Below, one piece after another: positions 1-5,685 of a stretch of DNA of 7,036 nucleotides. The position numbers and the translations under genes were made by a program. Origin of the DNA: Xanthobacteraceae bacterium (GTDB lineage: Bacteria > Pseudomonadota > Alphaproteobacteria > Rhizobiales > Xanthobacteraceae); contig JASHYD010000673.1 in NCBI GenBank assembly GCA_030043175.1, forward strand, positions 1 to 7,036, given 5' to 3'. Position 1 is the first letter of the stretch. Every line of letters begins with the position of its first letter. Below the pieces are notes generated by a model that was not told the DNA's origin, did no database searches, and worked only from the letters and a program-made list of their open reading frames with translations.

Positions 1-2
1 TT

Positions 3-143
3 CACGACCAACGCGCAACGATATCCACCAATGAGGCCGCCAAATCGGTTGGGCGAACCTCAGGCATTGCCAAAATTCAAATCGGCGCTCTCAATCAACC
101 CCCCGATCATCCGGGTTTGAGAGCAACGGGAAAAATCCTTTAG
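3..143 (+). CDS. Possible 3' end of a gene cut by the left edge (unrecognised)
   Basis: A frame is open from the left edge to a TAG at 141-143, giving 46 residues that end in LRATGKIL. The composition is protein-like (NEAAKSVGRTSGIAKIQIG), but I recognise no family. The other two plus frames also stay open for part of this stretch, so the frame choice is weak. The stop falls inside a short block that recurs in degenerate form at 457-510. It could be the C-terminus of a gene that begins outside the window, or chance. Confidence 0.22.
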   Translation, partial: HDQRATISTNEAAKSVGRTSGIAKIQIGALNQPPDHPGLRATGKIL

Positions 144-180
144 CACCAATGTGGTCTTGAAGGACCGTTTTATGTCCAAT
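115..180 (+). repeat. Degenerate direct repeat, copy A
   Basis: Two blocks in the same order recur at 457-510. The first begins GTTTGA and continues through an A-run to TTTAGCaCC. The second is GACCGTTTTAtgTCCAAT. Copy A has about 17 extra bases between the blocks. The second block matches copy B at all but about two positions; the first matches at roughly two thirds. It may be the trace of an old duplication or of insertion-element ends flanking 181-456. Confidence 0.4.
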
Positions 181-456
181 CAACTGCAGACTAACGCAGA
201 CTGCAAAGCTCCCGGACTTCGCGGTCGCTCCCGAGTGACGGTTTTGCCATAAAACGACACAGAGGCAGTTCCACCCCAATGCGGTCGCCGGGCTCGTCCC
301 GGAGACCGGAATTTTTGCCCCCGCAGCAAGAAATCGAGGTGACCGGCAAAGCCGCCCGCCAGCGCCCATCGACGAGCGCACTTTCCACTGTGCGAGGCCG
401 GGCGGTGTGCCATCGCCGCCAAAATGCCAAATCTGCGCAGCAAACTGCGATAGGCT
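181..456. other. No convincing gene between the two repeat copies
   Basis: Open frames exist on both strands, including a plus-strand frame from 279 and the run-on of the transposase frame on the minus strand. None gives a protein I recognise, and none has a convincing ribosome binding site. The minus-strand frame here is merely the continuation of the broken IS630 frame and no longer resembles a transposase. I see nothing else supportable in this stretch. Confidence 0.4.
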
Positions 457-510
457 GTTTGACAGCGGCCAGAAAAAATTCATTTAGCGCCGACCGTTTT
501 ACGGTCCAAT
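457..510 (+). repeat. Degenerate direct repeat, copy B
   Basis: This is the partner of the block at 115-180. GTTTGAcAGC, an A-run, TTTAGCgCC and GACCGTTTTAcggTCCAAT appear in the same order, without the 17-base interruption. It directly abuts the point near 515-528 where similarity to an IS630 transposase ends. Its last part continues into a 10-base tandem unit, ACGGTCCAAT then ACGGTCCAAC, at 501-520. Confidence 0.4.
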
Positions 511-514
511 ACGG

Positions 515-941
515 TCCAACACCTTGAAGCTCCTGCCGGTGCGGCTGCAATCCATGCTCACGCCAAATACGTTGAACCGTGCTCGCGTGCACTCCCTGCG
601 CTTTCGCCAGCGTACGCGAGCTCCAGTGCGTTTGACCCTTTGGCTTGGTCTGCAGAGTCGCTTTGATGATCCGTTCCGCCAATCCTGATTGCGGTCTGCG
701 TCCTCGTCCCTCTGCTACCTCCCACAAGCCTTCTGGCCCCTCGGCGACAACCCGCCGTCGCCAAAGGCGGCACGTATGCCGGTTCACGCCGAGTTCATCA
801 GCAATGGCCAAGTCGCTGTACCCTTGGTGCGCCAGCAGCACGATGCGGCAGCGCGTGACTACTTGCTGGGGGGGTGCCGTGCGCACGGACCCACATTTCA
901 AGCAGCTTCTCCTGCGCAGGTTTCAGCTTGAAGATCACCAT
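515..941 (-). pseudogene. IS630-family transposase, N-terminal remnant, frameshifted
   Basis: This is the DNA-binding half of a Tc1/mariner-like IS630 transposase. From an ATG at 939-941 the reading is MVIFKLKPAQEKLLEMWVRA, then the frame breaks at a run of seven G (868-874; C on the coding strand). In the next frame it continues with a helix-turn-helix (RIVLLAHQGYSDLAIADELG), a recognition-like segment (VNRHTCRLWRRR) and a second winged segment ending VQRIWREHGLQPHR. A second shift near 529 is needed to read the expected following FKV (520-528), after which similarity stops. The whole DDE catalytic half (usually about another 200 residues) is absent, so it cannot be an active transposase. 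Some IS630 members use programmed frameshifting, but truncation makes plain decay the better reading. Confidence 0.8.
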
Positions 942-973
942 GCAGCCAGTAAACCACATGGAAATCGATATGT

Positions 974-1129
974 CTAGCTATTTAGGCGCCAGTACACTAG
1001 CGACCAGCAACCCAGCAGAGCGACGGTCGCAAACACGCCCAATCCTGCTCCGGCCAACCGCCCACGACACTCGATATAGCCCGGAGCGACGATAAGCACG
1101 ACGGAAGCAAATATATACGGGGCACTCAT
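974..1129 (-). CDS. Small two-helix membrane protein, unrecognised
   Basis: A 51-residue frame runs from ATG (1127-1129) to TAG (974-976). A GGAGA motif lies about 7 bases upstream, which supports translation. The protein shows two hydrophobic segments, residues about 4-17 (PYIFASVVLIVAPG) and about 27-46 (AGAGLGVFATVALLGCWSLV). They are separated by a short charged turn (ECRGR) and followed by a basic, aromatic tail (YWRLNS). This is the layout of a small inner-membrane hairpin protein. I do not recognise a family. It lies between the IS630 relic and a region without clear genes. A longer overlapping frame on the same strand gives an arginine-rich, non-protein-like sequence and is probably its shadow. 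Confidence 0.55.
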   Translation of the reverse strand: MSAPYIFASVVLIVAPGYIECRGRLAGAGLGVFATVALLGCWSLVYWRLNS

Positions 1130-1383
1130 CGGACATCTCCGGAAAGAGACGCCGCAGCGCTGTCAATGATGATCCGGCTTTCACGGATCGTCCAGGCTAA
1201 GCTGGAATTTTGCAGTGATCGGGTAAACGTCTGCCCTAATGATTGAGCGTGCAATTTTCTTTGATCGACAGTGAGCGATCGTCACAGCGACGGGATGGCA
1301 TGTCACCGATTGCTGCGGAAATACATATGATCGCGCAGTGCAGGTCACAATGCACCGATCATCGCCAACCGCAGGGAGGTAAG
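1130..1383. other. Stretch with no supportable gene
   Basis: Frames exist on both strands (for example a minus-strand frame ending at 1181), but none resembles a known family or has a good start context. A TTGACA at 1161-1166 on the minus strand lies just upstream of the small membrane protein but has no matching -10 element at normal spacing. I see no other feature here. Confidence 0.35.
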
Positions 1384-1524
1384 ATGCCAAGAGAAATTCG
1401 CCTTCGCGCAACTCGGAAATCGCTCCCAGAGATCTGGTTCGTTCTGATCCGACTGAAGCTGGCAAGATGGAGGCTTGCTTTGCGTAGACGACGGCGAGCT
1501 AGGTCGTGGCGGGTTATTTCGTAG
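1384..1524 (+). CDS. Possible small arginine-rich protein, unrecognised
   Basis: A 46-residue frame starts with ATG at 1384-1386, preceded by AGGGAGGTAAG, one of the better Shine-Dalgarno matches in the window though rather close to the start. The protein is very basic: MPREIRLRATRKSLPE, then a hydrophobic segment WFVLIRLKLARWRLAL, then a run of five arginines and RSWRVIS. An amphipathic or membrane-associating peptide is conceivable. Against it, codon use is not clearly biased and I know no homologue. It ends inside the left arm of the hairpin at 1521-1555. Confidence 0.28.
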   Translation: MPREIRLRATRKSLPEIWFVLIRLKLARWRLALRRRRRARSWRVIS

Positions 1525-1555
1525 CGGGTAGAATCCCAAAGAATTCTACCGCTAC
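1521..1555. other. Strong imperfect inverted repeat between convergent frames
   Basis: The left arm GTAGCGGgTAGAAT (1521-1534) pairs with ATTCTACCGCTAC (1543-1555): 13 base pairs with one bulged G and an 8-base loop. It sits between the plus-strand small frame ending at 1524 and the minus-strand recombinase tail ending at 1552, so it could stop transcription from both sides. There is no U-run after either arm, so it is not a textbook intrinsic terminator. An element end or protein-binding site is equally possible. Confidence 0.55.
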
Positions 1556-1690
1556 AGCACCCTATAGACGCTCGCCAGGCCGATGCCTGGCGCCTTGGCG
1601 ATATTTGTGGCGCCGAAGACCTGCGCCTTCGTCTTGCGCAACTTGGCCGTTTCGAGCGCAGCTACCTCAGCATTCATCTGAATGCGCGGT
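1552..1690 (-). pseudogene. C-terminal remnant of a serine recombinase (resolvase/invertase)
   Basis: The last 20 residues before the TAG at 1552-1554 read GATNIAKAPGIGLASVYRVL. This is the C-terminal helix-turn-helix typical of Tn3-type resolvases and invertases (family form near GATxIAxxLGIGRASVYRxL). Two substitutions stand out: Pro for Leu in the first helix and Leu for Arg in the recognition helix. The preceding residues (AALETAKLRKTKAQVF) could be linker. The N-terminal catalytic domain with its nucleophilic serine is missing, and the upstream frame is not recombinase-like, so this is a relic of a mobile element. The exact upstream limit is unclear. Confidence 0.6.
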
Positions 1691-1833
1691 TCGCGAATGT
1701 CGGTCAACGTGGCTTGCACGTCGGCTTTGATCGTGCCCGAGCGCAATCTTAGACACACCCTCAAGCGAGGCGCTGCGCGAAGTGCCACGCCGTCATCAAG
1801 GAGACCCCGCAAAGTTTGACGGTACGGGTCATG

Positions 1834-3651
1834 TCAATTGTCGATGAAGCTCCGGAGAATTCTGCACCGATGCGGATGCTTGAGCTTGCGTAGCGCCTTT
1901 GCCTCAATCTGGCGGATCCGTTCCCGGGACACCGAGAACTGCTGGCTGATCTCAGCAAGCGTATGATCGGCGTTCATCCCGATGCCGAAGCGCATACGAA
2001 CTATGCGCTCCTCGCGCGGGCTGAGCGATGTGAGGGCGCGCGTCGTCGCGTCGCGTAGATCCGATTGGATCGTGGCGTCGATCGGCGATACTGCGTTCTC
2101 GTCCTCGATAAAGTCGCCAAGCCGGAAGTCGTCCTCGTCTCCGACCGGCGTTTCGAGCGACAACGGCTCTTTGGCGACCTTGAGCACATGCCGCACCTTT
2201 CGGAGCGGCATGTGGAGTTTCTCGGCAATCTCGCCTGGCGTCGGCTCGCGACCGATCTCGTTGAGCAGGCGCCGACTCGTGCGCAGGATCTTGTTGAGTG
2301 CATCCACCATGTGCAACGGAATGCGAATGGTGCGCGCCTGATCGACGATCGAACGGCTGACGGCTTGGCGGACCCACCAGGTGGCGTAGGTCCCGAACTT
2401 ATAGCCCCGCCGGTAGTCGAACTTGTCGACCGCCTTCATCAGGCCAATATTTCCTTCCTGGACCAGGTCGAGGAATTGCAGGCCGCGATTTCTGTATTTT
2501 CTTGCTATCGAGATAACCAGGCGCAAATTCGCCTCGACCATTTCCTTCTTTGCCTGGTTGGCTTCGCGCTCGCCCTTTTGCACCACGCGGGCTATTCGTC
2601 TAATCTCGCCGATCTCGAGTGCGGTTTCGCTGGCGAGCGCATTGATCTCTGCCCGAATGCTGTTGATGTGCTCCCTTTCCCGCGCGACCATGCTCTTCCA
2701 GCCACCGGTGGGGAGCTTCGACATACGAATGACCCAGTGCGGGTCGAGTTCAGAGCCCTTGTAGTTCTCGAGGAAATCCTCGCGAGCGACATCATAACTA
2801 GCCGCGAGGCGTATTAGACGGCTCTCACAACTCACGAGACGGCGATTGACGTCGTTCACCTGCTCAACCAGCGCATCGATGCGCGCCTGGTTGAGCCGTA
2901 GTGACTTCACCTCGGCGATGATCTCTTCCTTTAACTTCTTGTACTTGCGCTCTTGCACAGGGGAGACCGTCTCGCCGAGCAGCTTGTGGTGGATGTCTCG
3001 ATCCAGCAACCGGCGTAGACGCCCGTAGCTATCGGCGATTTTATTGAGTGTGGCCAGCGCCGCTGGCTTGAGTTCGGCCTCGATGGCGGCGAGCGACGTC
3101 GCATTTTCGATGTCGTCGTCGTCTCTATCGGCGCAATCTGACTCGATCCCGGACAGCGGTGAGGAAGTTAGGATGGGCGGCACCACGACGTCCTGTCTGG
3201 CAGTCGGTATTACTTTCGCGCCCGGACCGGCATAGGTTGCCTCAACATCGATGATGTCGCGCAGGAAAATCTTGCCCTCGTTCAGTTCGTCACGCCAAAT
3301 GACGATTGCCTGGAACGTCAGAGGGCTTTCACATAGGCCGGCAATCACCGCCCAGCGGCCAGCTTCAATGCGTTTGGCGATCGCGACCTCGCCCTCTCGA
3401 GAAAGCAAATTGACCGAGCCGATCTCGCGCAAATAGAGTCGGACGGAATCATCGGTGTGATCAGAGGGCGCTGCCGTTACCCCCTTTTTTAGCGTGCACC
3501 ATCGCGCCTCGACACCCGTGTTGCTCTCGCCTTCACCTGGTAGCTCATCGTCCACGTGAGCCCTCTCCGCTAATTCGACTTGCGACGCCCCGACAATGGC
3601 TGTGCCTGCTTCCTTGTCTCGCAGACGCGTCGTCTTGGCGTCTCTCGCCAT
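1834..3651 (-). CDS. RpoD-like primary-type sigma factor paralogue
   Basis: A sigma-70 protein that directs RNA polymerase to promoters. I start it at the ATG at 3649-3651 (605 residues), which has GGAA about five bases upstream; an in-frame TTG at 3793-3795 is a weaker alternative. Region 1.2 lies at about 66-98 ([22 protein letters not shown]). It is followed by the long non-conserved region ([40 protein letters not shown]). Region 2 is at about 366-442 ([58 protein letters not shown]), region 3 at about 447-517, and region 4 at about 542-592 ([20 protein letters not shown]). The first 65 residues show no region 1.1. Relative to E. coli sigma-70, positions 428, 440 and 583 read G, S and S; the -35-contacting R584, E585 and Q589 are retained. 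The frame is intact, so it looks functional. The chromosomal rpoD of rhizobia is longer, so this is probably an extra copy. Confidence 0.93.
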   Translation of the reverse strand: MARDAKTTRLRDKEAGTAIVGASQVELAERAHVDDELPGEGESNTGVEARWCTLKKGVTAAPSDHTDDSVRLYLREIGSVNLLSREGEVAIAKRIEAGRWAVIAGLCESPLTFQAIVIWRDELNEGKIFLRDIIDVEATYAGPGAKVIPTARQDVVVPPILTSSPLSGIESDCADRDDDDIENATSLAAIEAELKPAALATLNKIADSYGRLRRLLDRDIHHKLLGETVSPVQERKYKKLKEEIIAEVKSLRLNQARIDALVEQVNDVNRRLVSCESRLIRLAASYDVAREDFLENYKGSELDPHWVIRMSKLPTGGWKSMVAREREHINSIRAEINALASETALEIGEIRRIARVVQKGEREANQAKKEMVEANLRLVISIARKYRNRGLQFLDLVQEGNIGLMKAVDKFDYRRGYKFGTYATWWVRQAVSRSIVDQARTIRIPLHMVDALNKILRTSRRLLNEIGREPTPGEIAEKLHMPLRKVRHVLKVAKEPLSLETPVGDEDDFRLGDFIEDENAVSPIDATIQSDLRDATTRALTSLSPREERIVRMRFGIGMNADHTLAEISQQFSVSRERIRQIEAKALRKLKHPHRCRILRSFIDN

Positions 3652-3995
3652 AATTGTTCCACGCCCCGCGCCGAGCCTCAGCTGGAATGTTGACCAAGGC
3701 GCCTCTACCTCGCGGTGGAACTGTCGCCCTAGTAGGGCATCATTGCAATACAAGATTAGCATGGCCCAAAGTGCAACGTCATCGGAAGAGCCCAAAGGGA
3801 CCTAATGAGTCGAAATCATTGGCCATTCGCGATGGACCTGCGGATAGTGATACATATGCCACGGCGGCTCCACGACTCAACTCAAGCTCCGCTGCGGCGG
3901 CACGCAAGACACGCCAAAGGTCGGTTCAACCCGGTCCGGAAATCGTGTCTTCTGATTCGGTCAATTCGCTCTAATCGAACACGAAAGGATGTTTC
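3652..3995. promoter_or_regulatory. Divergent intergenic region between the sigma gene and rpsU relic
   Basis: These 344 bases separate two divergent genes and should hold both promoters. On the minus strand a TTGCAC (3771-3776) with a poor -10 candidate 17 bases on (TTGTAT) is the only sigma-70-like pair I can suggest for the sigma gene. A 6-base inverted repeat lies at 3726-3738. On the plus side I find no good -35/-10 pair before rpsU. Open frames in this stretch look like shadows. Confidence 0.3.
3726..3738. promoter_or_regulatory. Operator-like palindrome upstream of the sigma gene
   Basis: GCCCTA-G-TAGGGC is a perfect 6-base inverted repeat around one central base, about 75 bases upstream of the chosen ATG of the sigma gene. 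An 8-base palindrome ATTGCAAT lies nearby at 3743-3750. The position suits a repressor or activator site, but no binding protein can be named from the sequence. Confidence 0.3.
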
Positions 3996-4288
3996 TTGCA
4001 GGTATTCGTTCGCGACAACAACGCCGACCAGGCTCTGCGGGTGCTCAACAAGAAAATGCAGCACGAAGGCGTTTTTCGCGAGATGAAACGTAGAATATCT
4101 ACGAAAAGTCGTCCGAAAACTCGAACCGGGAAAAAGCTGAAGCAATCCGCCGAGCCCACAAGCTCGCTCGCAAGAAGGCCGAACGCGAGGGACTCATTGG
4201 CGTACCGCGCGGCAGGAAGGTGTCGTCGGGCAGAGCAACCGGTCGTGGCCTATTCTCGGTCGCGCACGGAGTTCGGCCTCAACCGTGA
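3996..4288 (+). pseudogene. rpsU: Ribosomal protein bS21 gene, broken by a one-base deletion
   Basis: bS21 is a small basic 30S subunit protein that helps in translation initiation. A TTG start at 3996-3998 is preceded by AAAGGAT; the first 35 codons read [20 protein letters not shown] then [15 protein letters not shown], a clear bS21 N-terminus. The frame is lost at 4095-4100. Moving the frame by one base (equal to one missing base) restores [20 protein letters not shown] and [20 protein letters not shown], which is the expected basic C-terminal half, ending at TGA 4286-4288. Rejoined, the protein would be about 97 residues, close to rhizobial bS21 length. Without the correction the first frame runs on to 4385 with unrelated sequence. 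It stands divergent from the sigma factor gene; another intact rpsU presumably exists elsewhere in the genome. Confidence 0.88.
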
Positions 4289-4347
4289 TGGATCAGCGGC
4301 GATGGGCACGAGGATACTTCGGGAGCTGCGTCAGTGGTCTTCACCTC

Positions 4348-4556
4348 TTATCGCGCAGGCGCCAAATGAAAGCCTTCTGCGTTGATTGCTTCCTCGATCG
4401 CATCGCGCGGCAGGTTGTAGGGGGGAGCTTTGTCCGGTGCTATTGTCCCGGTAGCAGTCCAGGGACCGTGCTGGCGCGGCGCTTGCTGACGTCAGGGTCG
4501 CCGGCGAAGGCGCGCAGCCGGTCCGTAGTCTCCGATTTGAAAACGTAGATGCGCAC
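4348..4556 (-). pseudogene. Small orphan gene broken by two compensating frameshifts
   Basis: Three consecutive frames give one coherent protein of about 69 residues. From GTG at 4554-4556 the reading is VRIYVFKSETTDRLRAFAGD. After a shift somewhere in 4461-4493 it continues QHGPWTATGTIAPDKAPP. After a second shift at a run of six G (4420-4425) it ends [19 protein letters not shown] then APAR and TAA at 4348-4350. I believe this is a small conserved rhizobial hypothetical protein, but I cannot name a domain. A near-complete length with frame changes points to recent decay, or to sequencing errors at the homopolymer. It lies downstream of the DUF1488 cluster on the same strand. Confidence 0.5.
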
Positions 4557-4663
4557 GGCGATCTTATCTCACGGTACGTAGATGCAGCGAGTTTGAAGGC
4601 TGGCAATTTGTGAATGGACACCAGCGCATTGAGGGTGCGAAACACGAACCTTTCCTCAATCGC

Positions 4664-4804
4664 TCATTCATCGTTGTCACGGAAAACCGTGACGGCCTCA
4701 AGAACGAATCGTCCACCGAGCCTCCAATAGTTCGTGGCTGCGCCGTGCTTAAAGACGTACCCGGCTGGCCGCTTTCCAAGCCAATCCCAGCGTGACCTCA
4801 TCAT
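4664..4804 (-). CDS. Small hypothetical protein downstream of the DUF1488 gene
   Basis: A 46-residue frame runs from ATG 4802-4804 (a second ATG follows directly) to TGA 4664-4666. It reads MMRSRWDWLGKRPAGYVFKH then GAATNYWRLGGRFVLEAVTV and FRDNDE. It begins 22 bases after the DUF1488 stop on the same strand, so co-transcription is likely. No good ribosome binding site is visible. The same frame stays open after the TGA (AIEERFVFRTLNALVSIHKL and on to about 4560), so the stop may be a nonsense mutation (CGA to TGA would do) in a longer protein. The opposite strand is open in the same register from 4610 to 4795, and I cannot decide from composition alone. No family recognised. Confidence 0.35.
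   Translation of the reverse strand: MMRSRWDWLGKRPAGYVFKHGAATNYWRLGGRFVLEAVTVFRDNDE
4676..4693. other. Perfect hairpin GTCACGG-AAAA-CCGTGAC
   Basis: Seven-base arms form a perfect inverted repeat around an AAAA loop. It lies near the 3' end of the 4664-4804 frame. There is no U-run next to it on either strand, so an RNA hairpin in the message or a binding site is possible, but it may also be chance. Confidence 0.35.
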
Positions 4805-4826
4805 ATCTGGCGCCGAAGCCACACCG

Positions 4827-5090
4827 TCAAAATTCCGCGAGGGTCAGTTCGTACGATCCCTTTCGGCCCCGCCGGTAAGCTTTCGCCGCAGCCGCATAGA
4901 TCAAGTCGCGGTGAGAATCAAAAGCGCGCAGAAGTCCCGACTCAGTGGGCTGCGAACTTGGCTCAAGACGTTTCAGTGCATCTTCATTCACGAAAAATGA
5001 AACCTCCATGGTTCCGTCATGGCCCCAAAACCGAACAGCCCGCAATGTCGCATCATAGGAGCGACTTTGGTTCGGAAAGTTTAGCGACAT
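4827..5090 (-). CDS. DUF1488 family protein
   Basis: An 87-residue protein with the features of DUF1488, a small family common in rhizobia whose function is unknown. The start MSLNFPNQSRSYDATLRAVR is followed by FWGHDGTMEVSFFVNEDALK, LLRAFDSHRDLIYAAAAKAY and RRGRKGSYELTLAEF. Length and the N-terminal LNFPN-SRSYD pattern fit the whole family, so the ATG at 5088-5090 is preferred, although the ribosome binding site is weak (GGGGCAC well upstream). It appears intact. A 46-residue frame starts 22 bases after its stop, and the 3' end of a 56-residue frame overlaps its first 38 bases. Confidence 0.85.
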   Translation of the reverse strand: MSLNFPNQSRSYDATLRAVRFWGHDGTMEVSFFVNEDALKRLEPSSQPTESGLLRAFDSHRDLIYAAAAKAYRRGRKGSYELTLAEF

Positions 5091-5223
5091 CGTCCATGTG
5101 CCCCATCGACACCGCCGTCACTTCCTCGAACCAGATTTCTCTTGTAATGGGAATATATGGGCAGAGCCGCAAGCGGAAGACCGGCTGGTGGGCAGAGTGA
5201 TAGCCTCTTTGCCTTGTGAACAT
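5053..5223 (-). CDS. Possible small protein overlapping the DUF1488 start
   Basis: A 56-residue frame runs from ATG (5221-5223) to TGA (5053-5055), beginning MFTRQRGYHSAHQPVFRLRL and continuing CPYIPITREIWFEEVTAVSM and GHMDDVAKLSEPKSLL. The middle (EIWFEEVTAVSMGHMDDVAK) looks like real protein rather than shadow. A GGGA lies four bases before the ATG, a close but weak ribosome binding site. It overlaps the DUF1488 gene by 38 bases in another frame, which could mean translational coupling or an ancestral fusion split by a frameshift. It starts 24 bases after the DUF4168 stop. No family recognised. Confidence 0.35.
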   Translation of the reverse strand: MFTRQRGYHSAHQPVFRLRLCPYIPITREIWFEEVTAVSMGHMDDVAKLSEPKSLL

Positions 5224-5247
5224 GTCGTCCCGCAGGCGCTATTTGTC

Positions 5248-5625
5248 CTAACGATGAATGTGCTGAAGAATCTTACCCCGAATTTCAGCGTCATCTTGCG
5301 CGACATTTAAAATCGATGTGTACTCCTCGACAGGGAGACCCTGTTCGGTCACGGCCTTTGTAAGCTCATTGTTGGCCTCCTCCACAATACGCTCCTTGTC
5401 AGCGGGTGCTTCCGTTTCGGCGATGCGCTGCCGGTAGTCCTGTTGGAGACCTGCCACGCGTTCGAGCGCGGCCGCTACTGCACGAAGCTTTTGATCCGAC
5501 AAGTCCGGAGCGGAGGTAGAAGGACCAGGCGGAGGGGATTGGGCCAGAACATTCACCGTAGGAATGGAGAGGCAACATCCCGCAGTCAGAATAGCAGCGG
5601 CAACTGATCGGGGAAACAAGCGCAT
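5248..5625 (-). CDS. Secreted DUF4168 domain protein
   Basis: A 125-residue exported protein. ATG at 5623-5625 follows GAGGAGAAAGAA, an excellent ribosome binding site. Residues 1-28 form a signal peptide (MRLFPRSVAAAILTAGCCLS, then IPTVNVLA with likely cleavage before Q29). The TAGC at 14-17 is a poor lipobox because position -3 is not Leu, so I favour ordinary secretion over a lipoprotein. After a Pro/Ser linker, residues about 42-122 match the DUF4168 pattern (LSDQKLRAVAAALERVAGLQ, YRQRIAE, EEANNELTKAVTEQGLPVEE, YTSILNVAQDDAEIRGKI). The domain is helical and of unknown function; members are periplasmic or envelope-associated. A candidate stress promoter lies upstream. Confidence 0.87.
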   Translation of the reverse strand: MRLFPRSVAAAILTAGCCLSIPTVNVLAQSPPPGPSTSAPDLSDQKLRAVAAALERVAGLQQDYRQRIAETEAPADKERIVEEANNELTKAVTEQGLPVEEYTSILNVAQDDAEIRGKILQHIHR

Positions 5626-5685
5626 TTCTTTCTCCTCACGCCCGAACCGGTCGCTTGAGACGGCTTATTCTAACCGATCCGGAAT

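Noticed and set aside
1243..1524. Longer plus-strand frame (93 residues) covering the Arg-rich frame
   Set aside because: The upstream part has no ribosome binding site and no protein-like pattern; the internal ATG at 1384 has a far better start context.
2065..2817. Long plus-strand frame of 250 residues inside the sigma gene
   Set aside because: It is antisense to conserved sigma-70 regions 2 to 4, and its length follows from the codon bias of the real gene.
3652..3795. Upstream extension of the sigma protein from a TTG start
   Set aside because: The extra 48 residues lack conservation or region 1.1 features, and the downstream ATG has a better ribosome binding site.
3805..4086. Plus-strand frame of 93 residues running into rpsU
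   Set aside because: Its second half reads the bS21 region out of frame, and the first half is not protein-like.
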